DNA of 64,000 bases from Galeruca laticollis (GCA_963921935.1 OY998184.1:29913567-29977566), one strand, 5' to 3'. Shown: positions 30,222 to 43,774, counted from the stretch's first letter. The notes: generated from the sequence alone by a model not told the origin. Made by a program: numbers and translations.

Positions 30222-33200
30222 TCACCCTATCAGAGCTCTTCTCGCTACTACTACAGCCCGCCCGCCTTCCAGTTCCAGGGTTCTAATTAGCTCTAGTATT
30301 TGGGACGGCTCCAACGAGGTTGGATCGTCACTCTTACAAGTTTCTTGCTCGAAGCATTTCTTGCGTTGGCTTGCAATGGCGAGGCATTCTAGAGCTAGGT
30401 TATCCACAGCTTCATCCTCCTTCCCACAGAATCTACACTCGTCAATATCTGCTAGACCTATTCTCATTAGGTGCTTTCTAAGGCGACAATGTCCTGTAAG
30501 AAAGCCGGTGAGGAGTTGTAGCTTATTTTTACTGAGATCCAAAACTTTTTTGGGTCTAGCAGTATCAAAGTTCCGCAGGAACTTTTTGGAATGTTCCAGC
30601 CCGGGAAGGCACCGCCAGAGGGCTTCCCTTTCGGTTTCCTCTTTCTTATTGGAGCATTTTCCAACACCACAATAAAGGGCGTTTGTGCTCCTTTCCTGGC
30701 AAGTGTATTGGCCGCTTCATTTCCCGAGATTCCCGAGTGGCCAAGGACCAAGGCTGAAGAAACCCTGTTATTCTTGTCTAATTCATCAAGATTTCTTCGG
30801 CACACCCATACCAACTTTGAGTCAATGAAATGGGAGATCAATGCTTTGATAGCTGCTTGACTATCAGAATGGATCGCTATGTCACATTTCCTATAGTCTC
30901 TTTCTAGATTCATTTTCACGCATCTTCCGATCGCAAGTATTTCTACCTGAAATACGCTCGGTAAGGAGCCTAACGATAATTAGTATCTGGTGTCAGGCCC
31001 AAATTCTCCGGCGTCTGCTCCAGTGGTCGTTTTTGAACCATACATATACCATCTTATGGTGTTTTCTTTGACAGTTTGGGTGGTGTAATCCCTTTCCCAG
31101 TCTCTCCTCTTATTTAGCATCGTAGTGAAATTCTTTTCGATACTTACTTTCTTGATCATTTCGTCACTGGGAAGATTCGCTAACGAGATGCATTTTGTTA
31201 GAGAGGACCAGGCTCTCTGATTTTCAATACTGTCATTGCCTGAACATTCCTTATTCACTTTAAGAATTTCCTCTTGGGCAAATATTTCTATCACCAGATG
31301 AAGAGGTGTGAGATCTGTAATGATCTCAAGTGCCCTAGTTGGTCACGTTCTTATAGCCCCAGTGATGTATGTACAGACAAGCCTTTGAACCTTGTCGAGG
31401 GTCTTCCTCGTGCTGTACTCACTTGCTATTGTATGCCAAAATATTGCCCCATACGCAATTACTGGTCTCACAATCATGGCATACATCCATTGCAGTATTT
31501 TTGAGTTACAGCCCCAACTCTTACCAGCTAGATTCCTGCACGTCATCAAAGATCTCATTGCTTTACTAGCAGTTATTTCGACATACTCATTTCACAGAAG
31601 TTTACTGTCTAGGGCTATCCCTAGATATTTAACTTCTGATTTCCATTCTATGATTTTCCGTGTTCTTTTCTGGGTAAATTGAATTACGATGGTCTTGTTT
31701 GGGATAATGTTTAGTCCCACTGACAAGCACCATTGCTCAATTATTCTGAGGCCTTTTTGTAATAAATCACACAAGGTGCTCTCGAACTTGCCTCTGACTA
31801 TTAGAACTATGTCATCAGCATAGCCCATACATTCGAAGCCAAACTTCGTTAGCCTTCATCTACTATGAGGCTCCATAGAAGGGGACATATCACTCCCCCT
31901 TGAGGTGTCACGCGAGTGGATTTAACTGAGGTGGTTTGATTCCCTACCTGTGTCTCAACTATCCTCGTCGTCAACAACTCATACATCCGTTTTACAATGG
32001 TTCAATTTACTCCTCACCATTTTACTGTTTCATTGACAGACACACGCATTGTGTTGTCAAAGGCCCCAGATATACCCAGGAATGCGCACATTGCGATTTC
32101 TTTGTGGTTCAGAGTTCTCTGGGTGACTTCGGTCAGCTGATACAGATCCGTCTCAGTTAATCGACCCGCTCTGTAAGCATGCTGACATTTATGATGTGGC
32201 ATACTCTCCAAGTTCTCTGTTCATATGTAGTTATCCACTATTTTCTCCATCATTTTAAGTAGAAACGATGTTAGGTAGATGGATCTGAAAGATCGAGGGT
32301 CAGTCCCATCTTTTTTCCCTATTTTTGGTATGATGGTCATACTTGCCCTTCTCCATTTTCTAGGTATTGGACCCACTGCTAGACTGCTTGTTGTAATCTT
32401 CAGCAGGTGAGAAAGAATCTCTTCTATCCCTTGCAGCAGGAGTACTGGAAATATTACATCTACTCTTGGTCATTTATTTGGTTGAAATGTGCTTATTGCC
32501 CATTCGAACCGTTGTCTGGTGAATATTTTCTAAGCAATGTCCCAATCTTCCTAGCGGGATTTTTTGGTATATTTCATTGCTATTTTAGTACTTTTTGTAG
32601 GTTGAATACCTGGAAAGTGCAAGAAGAATCGATCGTTCATCTTCACCTTCCGTGTATGGTCCGTCTAGCCTTTTCAGCGACATTGTGGAGCTAGCTTTTC
32701 TGAGGTTCGACAGGTTCTTATTCCACCAAGGAGCATCTTTGTCGGATAGAGCTTTTGACAGTGGGTAGCTGGAATGAAAAGCTTCCATTATTGCCTCACT
32801 GATCTGTTCGACTCTTTTTTCCAGGTCGTAGTGCGGGTGATTTACCCCATTCACTTCGACCGGTTCCAAATTGTCCTTCAGATTGGTTTTGTAGAGAGAC
32901 CAATCAGTATTTCTAGGATTTTGTATTGTAGGAATCGATGTAGCATCTCCCTCTATCCTAAATTCGATGATTCTATGATCGGAAAGTGATTGCTCGCTCA
33001 TGACCCTCCAGTATTTCACATTTTTCCTAGCAGCAACACTAAAAATTGTTACGTCCAGGAACTATTCTCCTGCTCTCGTGACAAAAGTGGGGGCTATCCC
33101 CACGTTTAAGTTCTCAATGTTTTTTTTAAGAGTTATTCTAATAAATACTCACCTTTGGCGTTGATGGTAGTGCTTTCCCATACGGTATTGTCTGCGTTGG

Positions 33201-33567
33201 CATCACTAATTATGATTAGCAGCCGTCTGCTATTGCAGTGTCTCAGTTGCTCTTGTACTTTTTCTGGCGGTATCATCGGCTCGTCTCCAGCGAAGTAGAC
33301 AGAGGCAATGACGATGTCTCGGTCGATACCCACAATGTTGAGGTGAACCATGATTGGAACAAGGTCTTGTGACACGTATTCTGAAACACAAACACATTTT
33401 ATGTTATTTCTTATGATTGCAATGGCACGCAGAGATACATGCCTTTGATGATAAATCAATTCGGAATCCTTGCATGCAAAACTTTTGATTTGGCCTTCTT
33501 TGTTGATCCATGGTTCTTGGATGAGTACAATATCCAGTTGTAGTCTAGCGAACAACCTTGCAATCAC
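30222..33567 (-). pseudogene. LINE 3 ORF2: endonuclease, reverse transcriptase, RNase H
   Basis: Endonuclease: LDIVLIQEPWINKEG (about 33540), IIISDANADNTVWES, and the end LSDHRIIEFRIEGD. Reverse transcriptase: CQHAYRAGRLTETDLYQLTE, MGYADDIVLIVRG and IEWKSEVKYLGIALDSKL. RNase H: CDIAIHSDSQAAIKALISHF and LVLGHSGISGNEAANTLARK. The last part contains CRFCGKEDEAVDNLALEC, the usual C-terminal zinc-like motif. The ORF is broken into many frames. Confidence 0.85.
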
Positions 33568-33665
33568 GGCTGAAGCTCCCTTCGCGTGATGCAGGTTAAT
33601 CTGAGCTACATTCGTGAACGTGAAGGTGGATTATTATGGACGAGAGAGGCCGAGTTACTCAACCT

Positions 33666-34892
33666 CTATTCATCCCACTCCTTTATATCTCCGTGACCCT
33701 CCTCGACCAATATGACCATATCTTCCTCGGAATTCGAGCAGGTTTCTTGATCTAGAGTCAGACCCTCAATCCCCAGGCTACCCCGCCCAGTTTCCCAGGA
33801 TGCAGAGGTGATCTCATAGTCACCCCAGAAGAGCCGGAGGAGATATCGGGCTGACCCAATGTCAAGCTTTCGCCTATTTCCCCGTTTCCAGAGTTTCCGT
33901 ATGTGGAGGATATCTCCATATCCTTTGTATCCCCCGCGGGGATATTTTTTTCCCAGACCCGATACAGGTATACGCCCAAAACGGAAGTTTAGCGCGTGAC
34001 CTCCTACCTTCAGAGCCTCCCCAGATTGATGATCGATCCCAATCGTGAGGATAGTTCCCTGTCCCTCTTTTTTAGAATTCAGGATCCTCCAAGCTACAGT
34101 AGTGTGGTTTGAGTTCTGAACCTCGACAAGTTGGAGGATCTTCTTCAATGTCATGTCGTAGCTTCTTGCGAAGAACACCGTTATGGTGACCGGCTTTGGG
34201 GTGTCGTCTCCCCTTCGAGCCACCAATTCGGGTTCTTCCCAAAAGTTTAATTTTGGCGATGACCTGATGAGCCAGACTGTGGATTCTTGGGATCCACAGT
34301 CCACCAGTATCATTCCACAACGGAATTGAATACCTGAGAAGTGGACCCCCTTCTACTTGTTCTAGCACAGCTCTTCCACTAGAGTGTCTTCCAGGGTGGA
34401 GAGCTGCTCTTCTTTCAGGATGACCCCAGGATAATCCTTGGGCATTATTCCCACCCTGAAAGCCTTCTCTGTTTTAACAGCTGCTGCGTTACCCATGTCT
34501 TGCCTAGTTACCGTTGCAGCTGTTTTTGGTTTTTCACTGAGAGGTCGCTGTGGAGGAGTGACATGCTCCGGGCCTCTTTTCAGCTTTACCTTCCTCGTTG
34601 GTGGTTCCTTCGGAGGTGTTGGGCACTGATTAACATGCTTCCTGACCTCTTCAGTGGATATTCCCTGATTGAGGAGTGGCAGGTATTTCCGCACTCCTAC
34701 TCCACTAAGGCCTTTTCTCAGTGGGTCGTCTATGCTGCCCGGTTCTCCCAGTTTTGGGAGGTGGAACGGCTTATGACATTTGTGCCGTTTGGTCTTTTTT
34801 CCCTCTGTTGGGTACCCGGATGAAGAGGTGGCGGTTTTCTCCACTACTTTTCCGGTGGAAGCTTTACTTTCTCTGTCCATTATTGGTCCCAC
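33666..34892 (-). pseudogene. LINE 3 ORF1 (gag-like) with DUF4780-type domain
   Basis: The N-terminal part (34892-34362, MGPIMDRESKASTG) is Lys/Pro-rich. After a frame break the second part (34313-33666) carries ESTVWLIRSSPKLNFWEEPE and HTTVAWRILNSKKEGQGTIL, a pattern I associate with DUF4780. It ends with a Gly/Arg-rich and acidic tail. Presumably it binds element RNA. The exact family name is from memory. Confidence 0.6.
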
Positions 34893-35450
34893 GAGGGGCT
34901 GGGGTCATTACGGTCCACCGCATGCAGAGGTAAGGGGTTTAATACAATGGAGTTTCCCCCGTTGCTCTAAGTCAAAACCAGTGAGGACTATGCTCCTATA
35001 TAGCCACGCATTCTTTGGCCTGGTTTCCTACCTTGATTTTAGGTTTTTAATCAGGTTGTCTCCTCTTGGTCCGGGCAGTAAATCCAAGACCCCCTCATGC
35101 CACTGGACCACAAGACTTGACCACAGACAGCCAGTGGACATTGATATAACAGGTGATTTCGAGGTAAGCTCGTAATTTCACCCGGCATCGTAACCCTGTG
35201 TGCAATTCCTCAGCCACGATACTACAGCTGAAACAGGTAAAGTTGGCCGCGGCAGGGTATTCGAGGGCAGCCAGTTGAGTTTTTAGACGGTATTTCCCCG
35301 CAGACCTCCTCCTCATATAAAATCATCTCAGAGGTCTCTCCTATCCGCCACCCGCGCCGGGTTGTTGTACTTCACCTCCTCCACATCAATAAATATTCCG
35401 ACGAACAGCGACGAACTACGTATATACCTACTGATATGGCTCCGGCGGCA

Positions 35451-38190
35451 TGTAGTGAGTAAATAGTTAGATTTTCCATGTAAAATGGTCTGAACATATT
35501 ATTTCCGAACTTACAAAAGGCGCAAGAAAAATTTCCTATGTATACGAGTACATGTTCACTGACTCATTCAAATCCGTGGGGACTGGCCTAAAACCACAAC
35601 CTGTAAAATGATAGTGCAAATATCAAATTTCATCCGTTTCATCTCACTCATCAACTTAATCATGAGCAAACATTTCCGTAAATGCTGCCGTTTTTAGTAC
35701 ACGTGCATATCGCGTTTGCTACAGCATTTAGATTCCAGATGGTTTTTAATTTAGTTACATTTTCATTTGGGTCAAGCCAAATTGAAACTAAATCGGATTC
35801 TCAAACAGTTTCAGACAAAATTGTGAATTCATTGTGTCTTTTATTTGCTGAAAACTTTTTAATGGTTACATTAGATGAAAAAGCTGAAAATCAGAAAATT
35901 AACAGTTATACAAAAATGTTTTTTATTATATATTAAAATGAGGAAACATATAATTTGAAATATATTAATTATTCGACGATAAATTAAATTAAAATATGTT
36001 TGTAAAAGATCCTGACGAAAATTATTAAATATATCAGTTGGTCTTGTTATACAATAGATGGTAATTTGCAGAGAACTTCATCAGTATTTACGATGACTGT
36101 ATTTCGTTTTTTTTTGTTTTAATAAAAATGCATTCCAATTATTACGAGAATATGATATTAAGTTCATTTCACCCTCTACATTAGAAGTTTTTTGCTTTGT
36201 TCCTACAGTAATCAGAAACAGTCAGTGACAGTCCGGATTCGGCGCAAAAGATTTAGCCGCGTTCCAACAAGGTTTCTGATCGTTGTATTTGTGCTGGAAA
36301 ACAACCGATGCGCTATTCCTATTTCGTTGATAGTTTGCTAACTGTCAGACCAGTTTGCGGAATCATGCGCAGTTACAAAAAAAATAAAACTAACCTTTCT
36401 TCTGTGTCACTCTTATAAGTATTTCTAAAATATCTTTGTTTCCAAGTGTGTAGCATGATAAAAATACAATACTTTTTTTGTATTGTATTATACGAGTAAT
36501 TCGCGGAGGTGAATTAATTCGGTTAAGCCACCCACTGAGTATGCAACTTCATACACACTTCTGTATGGTTGGTTGCGTAAAGGAATTAACTATGGGTTTT
36601 GAAATTATTTAAGCATATCCTGGAATAACGGGATGTAAATAATTAAATGGGTGCCTAGAGTAATATTTTTATTAATATTCTTCATGTGATTTAACCAATC
36701 CATGAGTATTTTATTATTTTATGTATATTTGACTACCATTGGTAACACTGATAAGTGTCCATGGTAAAGGGAAGCTAAAAATTGTTGAAACCACTTGTCT
36801 GATACTTCTTGAATGGTTAAGTTGGGTATCCATGAGGACAAGTCGTGAGAATACAAAATGGCCACTGGCACATGGTTTAATCCATTTATTTTGGGAACTA
36901 TAGTGGTGAAAAACACTTGGTAACAAGGGTTTTTTTTCTATACTGCATAGTTTTTTATAAGCAGTTTTTACAAAAAATTTTGCCAATTGAATATGGTTTG
37001 ATAGTTTTTATGGGTGATGTTGATAAATGATAGGACGATCATGTACAGATTTTAAGAAGCCTCAATTTCGGATGATTCCTGTATGGTATATATTCTCGTA
37101 GGGATAGCTGACAGGCTAATGTTCTCTATCCAGGGTTGTAGAGACGTTCCGTACCTCGGATTGCGATTAACGTTATAGAGCGACAAGAGCTTCTAACGGC
37201 GTTTCCAGTTCAAAGGACGAAGCTGGACTTATGTTTGTTGGTGACAACTGCCGAATAATTTCATCACGAACAACGATTATTAACCGCATGGCTGAATCTT
37301 GTTCCATAAGTCAGATGTTGCTTGTCAATTAAGCCAATTGACGTCTAATAGTTTGGACACTAACCGCAAGTAACATTTATAGTTTTATTTGTTTTTATCT
37401 GAACTTTGAGCAAATTATTCATTTCATAACTTCATGTTTTAAACGTTTAACGACACAATAACTTTTATTTTCTACTATTTAGTAACTTTTATAAAGACAT
37501 CTATCAAATTCACAATTTCAACATTACATTCTTTCAACTCTTTAGAGTTGAAATATAAACTTTGTTAACGTATACCTCACTGAAATTATATTTCAGTTTA
37601 ATCTTATTATATTAGAGATACTTTTGACCTACTTAGTTGTATATGGTTAATTATTACAGTTGTAAAGCGGTAACTGGTATACCATTTACGTGTTACTAAA
37701 GATTTAGTGTATTGTATATTATGATCTCAGTTAGTTGATAACATTAGAAATTGTTAAACATTTCAAATTAACCAATCATTGATAACTGATTATCATTTCG
37801 TAAATAGAGTTGATCACCTCATATTTTTGAGACAGGTTATTACAGCATATGTTCAAGGTACCATCCATTTAATTAAACTGTTTCATTGGCAACAAAGTGT
37901 TTTATTTGATTCACAAACGTAAAAGCAAAACGACATAAATAACATATTTGAAAAGTTACAATAACTAAACTTTTTCATTATTGGTTTCTTGATTAATCAG
38001 TTAATTTCATGAATGTCCTACTAATCAAGTGGCGCCTTAAAAAATAATAAAGGACAAGCTTTCAAATATTCCTCACTAACTCACGACTTTATGATCTCCG
38101 GCGAAAAGCGAACCTTTGCCAATGTAGCCTCACTCCTTGGAGTAACAACAGCAGGGTGAGATTACAAGTGTTTGAAGTGTTTTTTATTAA
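35451..38190. other. No gene seen; AT-rich anonymous DNA
   Basis: Short chance ORFs only. The GC-richer patches near 36230-36370 and 37090-37290 are not recognised. No inverted repeats were noticed. Confidence 0.35.
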
Positions 38191-38193
38191 AAA

Positions 38194-39640
38194 ATGAGTG
38201 ATTTTGAATCATCCGACCAATCGGAGATTTCAGACTTTTCTGACTCGGATGCGGAAGATGTATTGGAAGACCGACTAAGACCTAAAAATCAGAACTTTTT
38301 TGAAAAAACAGTACCCCAGTTCAATAGAGTTGAGTTTATAGAACATTTCCGTGTTAGCCTCGCCACTGCAAATATAATTGCTGACAGATTTGCAACTAGC
38401 ACTTATTACAACCCAAAAAGTGGACCATATGGAAAACTGAGTGCATTATAACATAAATATATATGTTTGTGGTATGCAGGGCATCAAACATCCAGCTATC
38501 GAGATGTATCTGATAGATTTAATATAACTATAAGTGCTTTATTCAGGGTAATTAAAAGAGTAGAATAGTTTTTGAGCAATCTTGCTCTTGAAGTCATTAC
38601 TTGGCCAAATGTTGTAGAAAAAAATGAAATTGAGCATTTCTTCAGACAGAAAAATGGATTTCCAGGAATCATTGGTGTTATTGATGAAACACATATAAAA
38701 ATTGACAAACCTTAGGAAGATCCTGAATCGTATATAAATAGGAAAGGATATTATTCAATTCAGCTATGTTAGGTATACCACATATATTATGTATAAATGT
38801 TGGTGATCATGAGAAAAATCATAACTTGATGCCTTATGGCCTCTTGATCAATTTGGGATGCATTACAAATAATCAAATCAGAGAAAAGCTTTTTAAACAC
38901 TCACTTTACGGTTTTCAAAACTTATAAGAAACCATGGTAAACAACAATATTTCACAAATATACTTTGCAAATTTTTTTCTGGCTCTCATGGTGCATGAGT
39001 TTTGAAATGACATGAAATATTAAGTCACCAATGCTTATTTCATATTTTTAAAGTGAGTGTCAGCCGGTGCTAAAATTTAAATAATTCAATTGAAGTTTAC
39101 ATCTTGTCACACATGCGTTAAAAATATGTGATAGTGTAAACATGCAAATGAACATTCATTTCAAATTATTCATTTTTGTATTGGTTACAGGCTCAACTTG
39201 TATGTGATCACACACTCAAAATTAGGGAGGAGTTTTCCGAACATCACCGTTATGCGAGACATTAGCTGAAAAGTGTCAAGATAGTTATTTACTAGGAGTA
39301 ATATTTATTAACATCCTTTACAGATAGAGGCCTTTTAACTCCCCAGCAAATCATTCTTCGAATAGAATCGTTATAGAGCACTGCAATGGCATACTGTAAC
39401 AAAAATGGCGTTAACTTTATCATCTGAAAATGAGAAAAATTCGAAATATTGTACATTTCATAAGAGCCTGTTGTGTTGTAGACAATTTAGCACTGTCTGA
39501 AGAAAATATTGAACTAGATGAGCAAAATGAAGGACATCGAGAAGTGGGAGATAACCCTGAAAATATAGAAAATGAAATGGAAGAGGATTTAAATGGCAGT
39601 AAGCGAAGAAATTATATTGTTAAAATTCTTGGTCATTGAA
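38194..39640 (+). pseudogene. PIF/Harbinger (HARBI1-like) transposase relic
   Basis: N terminus: MSDFESSDQSEISDFSDSD then FIEHFRVSLATANIIADRF. Then, in a second frame, HQTSSYRDVSDRFNITISAL and GVIDETHIKIDKP (catalytic Asp region) with SYINRKGYYSIQL. After about 400 unrelated bases (38770-39180), LYVITHSKLGRSFPNI-like text appears in broken frames. FIRACCVVDNLALSEENIEL near 39460 and GSKRRNYIVKIL at the C terminus follow. Stops and frameshifts are many. Confidence 0.72.
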
Positions 39641-40850
39641 CAAGGAATAATTTTTCAGTTTTAATATTTTAGTGTTAGTTTTGTGAAAAAGTGATATAAT
39701 AAACAGTTTTAATTCATTCAGTTTATTAATAAAGATAAGATTTAACTGGATTGTATTTTAGTTTTGAAGTTTTCTGAATACCTACAAATTTTCTGTAGAA
39801 TATTTCTTTCAGGTACAGGGCACTTGCAGCTTCTGCTATAATTCAAACAATTAATTGATGGTATTTTTTCCTAATTAACTTGACAAAACTAACATATCTT
39901 ACAAATAGCAATTCAATTAACCTCTCAATTTTTTTCCATTCTTAAGAAAACAGTGTATGCGTCACAAAGTGGTAGTTGTAATACTATTTTTTGGCAACGT
40001 TTCAACACTGAAAAATTTCCACCATCTCTTATTTTGAACAAAATCCTATACAAATTTCTCAGAAATGGTAAAAATTATGAAGGCAGTTGAAATGGAGGGA
40101 ACCTTATTTTTGAAGATGCAATTTCTTTTACATTAAAAGTTGACTGGTGGTTCAACTTTTTTTTCTAGAGGCCATCCACAACTGTTGGGAGGATAGTGTG
40201 CATTGTACTAAAGATTCAGTCGGTTGCAAATGCTCTCTGAAACACATCCTCAAAAGAATACGTCGAAGAATTATGCACCCTGTGTTTTTAAGTGTCAACA
40301 TTTATTATAGAAAAAATGATGTATTCATTGCTCAGCAACCCATGACATGTAAATAAAACAATATTATCCAAAACATTTTATTTCTACATAAGCTAATAAA
40401 CTGAAAACTTTAAAACTGAACAAAAAATTCTAAAACTTAATAAAGTATTGCATTATAATATATTCTCACACTGAATGAAGAAACCAAATTAAGTTTTGAT
40501 AATTATTACTTATAAACAGAAAATGTACCAAAATCATTCTCTATAGTACTAACTCTATCAAAGTAAAAAGTAATAATTGAAATATTCTGAAAAAAATTAA
40601 TAAAAATATTCTGTATAATTAAACTAGTCACAGTGTAATCACAGCGAAGTGATGATACTAAATTAAAACTAAAAACATATTCTCAAATAAAATACAAAAA
40701 TAACATTCCATAAAAACTATCAATTCTGACACAGTATTTAGAATTAAAACGAAGAAATTAAAAACACAAAAAATATCCTTGAATAATATAATGTACAATA
40801 ATAATATCCTGTTAAAGAGAGTCTAAGTAAAAATCTCTTGAAAAAAATCT
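39641..40850. other. No gene seen
   Basis: AT-rich tail between the Harbinger relic and the second foldback. A 69-codon ORF at 40147-40356 has no recognisable feature. Confidence 0.35.
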
Positions 40851-42377
40851 TAGTCCAGGAGGAATCGGCGCATGAGTACCGAAAACTATTCCAACTCAAT
40901 TTTTTCGGTTCGAAAAATCTCAAATTTGAGTACTTTTCACCCATGAAAAATATATTAAAAATATATAATAAAATATTAATAATAATTTTTTTAAATTCTT
41001 TATACAATAGTTAATAATATTCTTGATAGAGATTTAAGAACATTTCATTGTTTATACTTGTTTTTTAATTGTTAATTTCGCGCGCTCACAAGTATGCGTC
41101 GCTACCTTTAAGTATCGCCGTCTCTCTCTGACTCATGCGCTGCATACGGTCTCTCTGTGTTCTGGATCATTATTAATAATTTATCTAAAAAACCATTAAC
41201 TTCAACAAGATTGGTTAAGAGAGCAATGTTATTAATAATTAAATTGTCTACAATTAGTTTTTAACGAAAGTAATTCAAGTATGAATCGGAACATGTAACT
41301 AAAATTACTTTTTTGTTATTATCATAGTAATTTATGCATTTTTATCAACAACAATAAGATATAATGGTATTTGAAAAAATTTTGGAATCACAACTATATA
41401 TAAATAATAAGCTTTCGCTCAAAATATACATTTGGATAAATGTATTGAATCCGGAATGAAAAACATTAGATTTTACGAATTTCGGATACAAACTAGAGAA
41501 TGATACTTTGCTAATACCTTTATTTATAAACAAAAGCCCATTTCCCACTGATCAAAATCTAATGTTTTATATTTTTCCAAATGTAATGCAAAAGCTTATT
41601 ATTTATATAAAATTGTGATTCCAAAAATTTTTCGAAAACTATTATATCTTATTATTGTTGATAAAAATTCATAAATCACTCTGATAATAACAAAATAGTA
41701 ATTTTAATTACATGTTCCGATTGATACTTAAATTACTTTTGTTAAAAACAAATTTTAGACAATTTAATTATTAATAACATTGCTCTCTCTACCAATCGTG
41801 ATAAAGTTAATGGTTTCTAAGATAAACGATAAATACTGATTCAGGACACAGAGAGGCTGATGCATCGCATGAGTCAGAGAGAGACGGCGATACTTAAAGG
41901 TAGCGACGCATACTTGTGAGCGCGCGAAATTAACAATTAAAAAACAGGTATAAACAATGAAATTTTCTTAAATCTCTATTGAGAATATTATTAACTAAAG
42001 TATAAAGAATTTAAAAAAAAATATTATTCATATTTTATTATATTTTTTTATTATATTTTTCATGGGTCAAAAGTACCCAAATTTGAGATTTTTCGTACCT
42101 TTAAAAATTCATTTCTCTAAAAATATTAACTTTATCGTTTAAAGTCATAGGACCTTTTCTATTTGTATTTCAATAAAGAATATAAATAAAATTTGTCCGG
42201 TTGAAAAATAACAGTTTCTTCCAATTGTTTAAACAATTTCGGTTTAAACAATATGGCACTAGGTTGCCCCATGGCAACATGCATTTATATCATCAGTAGG
42301 GCAATTCAAAGAGGATCGCATAGAAAAATTGTACTGGAATATTTTTCGGTACTCATGCGCCGATTCCTCCTGGACTA
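40851..42377. mobile_element. Long-inverted-repeat foldback element, 1.5 kb
   Basis: Left arm 40851 to about 41480 and right arm about 41560-42377 are near-perfect reverse complements. Outer ends read TAGTCCAGGAGGAATCGGCG and its complement. TA at both ends could be a Tc1/mariner-type duplication. The right arm is interrupted by about 230 bases (about 42105-42335). A segment near 41085-41140 (ACAAGTATGCGTCGCTACC) is GC-richer and also mirrored at about 41900. There is no ORF of note. Confidence 0.85.
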
Positions 42378-42399
42378 TTTTGTGAATTGGCACACACAC

Positions 42400-42600
42400 A
42401 TTTCCTTTGTTTTAACATCTCATTCCTTTCTTTTAGAAGTGAGTTTCTCTGATAAATTGCATTCAACCTTTCTTTTTGTATTTCTAATTTCTCCCTTTCA
42501 ATTTTTAATTTTTCTTACTGATATTCCTTTCTGTCTTTCTTCATTCCTGCTAACGTTTGATTTCTGTATATAATAGCAGTTCGTTTTCTTTCCGTCTACT
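42400..42600 (-). pseudogene. Coiled-coil tail resembling a Harbinger Myb-like partner protein
   Basis: Reading leftwards the minus strand gives NQTLAGMKKDRKEYQ, a stop, and then KLKIEREKLEIQKERLNAIY and LLKERNEMLK. Such Lys/Glu-rich helices end many insect Myb/SANT-like proteins encoded beside Harbinger transposases. The N-terminal part is not seen, since Gypsy C starts at 42756. This is a weak call. Confidence 0.35.
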
Positions 42601-42755
42601 TAATTACAGATTTCACATAGTGGTTGAATTTCATTTTAGCACAAAATTAAATAAGTCAGTATCACAAAAGCTTCATTTCGAAATTGTTTATGTAATTTTT
42701 TTCAGTCCCAGTCACCATTGTCAGAATAAGAAAGTGGGAAGCAATTTAAATATGT

Positions 42756-43543
42756 TGTAAGGGTTCGTCAGTGTGGTAGAGCATAAAGGGGGTTGGATGG
42801 TTAGATATATTTCTTTATTCAAACTACAATAAATATTTACAATTAAAACCTAAAACTCTGTACAATAAGTATATATACAAGATTTATTGGTCCTGGAGGC
42901 GGGCAGTCCCTCTAGGGTGGTCGTCGGATTGGGTCGCGGATTATTCTTCTCGGTTGTCCAGATTCCTCACTGGGATGCTAGGTTCCTATAACCAAAGGGG
43001 TGTGTCAGGGTTGAGATCCCGCGTTCAACGCACAGCGTGATCTCGGAGGTCGGGAGTTTGCTTCCATCCAGGGCTCAACGTGCTCCGGAACTTCGGCTAA
43101 TCGGGAAGGACTCGGTCCTGCGCTCAACACGCTGCAGGGCTTGACCTAGGGTAGTTTGCGTCTACCCTAAGCTCAACACGCTTTAGGACTTCGTCCGATA
43201 TACAGGTTTATTTAGCGTCTAGCCTCGGGCTCAACGCACACCGAGGGGTCAACGAGAAGGGGGATGTTTATGTGTTCACAATTCCAGGCTCAACACGCTC
43301 CGGAATATAGTACTTCGGTTATTTTCAGTTGAAGCTTCCTATCGTTATTCAACGTAAGGTAGAGCTTGCCTGGTATATCGCAGAACGTATGCTTTGGTAG
43401 TATCGGTCAAGTTATTAGCGGAAAGGCGAAGGTGCTGCCCTCTCGGTGCTGGGTGCCCAACTCTGTCTAGTTTAGCTCGTGTAGAGTTTTGTGTTCTGAT
43501 TATTTATCGGGGTTATTTTATGTTCAGACCACTGTGTCGTTAC
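42756..43543 (-). repeat. 3' LTR of Gypsy C
   Basis: 788 bases, with a repeated internal block built around GCTCAACACGCT and GGTTCAACGCACA-like units (about 43020-43310). It matches 57846-58639. A GGGAGGGG tract (complement of 43543-43550) borders it on the internal side. Confidence 0.87.
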
Positions 43544-43774
43544 CCCTCCCAGGTCGTAAAAATTTTTGGACAAAATTTTGGTTCCGCGTCAGTGTTGTGG
43601 GATGCTGTGGCGCTCGGTTTTCTCTGCTTGGCATAGTATTTTATGCTAATACTCCTTCCGTTGGCTAGCCTGTATCGGTACCTTCTCCTTCCTGTCTTCG
43701 GCTAATTTCTTTTTTGCTACGGCACGCGTTGGATTAGTGGTCCTTCACCGGTAGGGACTGGTTTCTTCTCTCTA

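Larger units (their letters stand above)
30195..35450 (-). mobile_element. Non-LTR retrotransposon (LINE 3), two ORFs with RNase H, decayed
   Basis: On the minus strand: a 5' leader (about 35450-34893), ORF1 gag (34892-33666), ORF2 endonuclease (33567-32585), reverse transcriptase (32585-30980) and RNase H (30919-30467). A Cys/His-rich end follows (ADIDECRFCGKEDEAVDNLA...) to 30222. The domain order is that of R1/LOA/I-type elements with a terminal RNase H. It abuts LINE 2 directly. Confidence 0.82.

Noticed and set aside
34438..35175. Plus-strand ORFs opposite LINE 3 ORF1
   Set aside because: They are shadows of the minus-strand ORF1 and its leader.
36714..36986. 90-codon minus-strand ORF
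   Set aside because: No domain recognised; composition resembles the surrounding AT-rich non-coding DNA.
40147..40356. Cys-rich 69-codon plus-strand ORF
   Set aside because: No known pattern, a short open frame within non-coding AT-rich DNA.
43394..43636. ORF in the Gypsy C LTR, repeated at 58489-58713
   Set aside because: It lies wholly or mostly within the LTR copies, on the strand opposite the element's genes, with no domain. The similarity reflects the LTR repeat.
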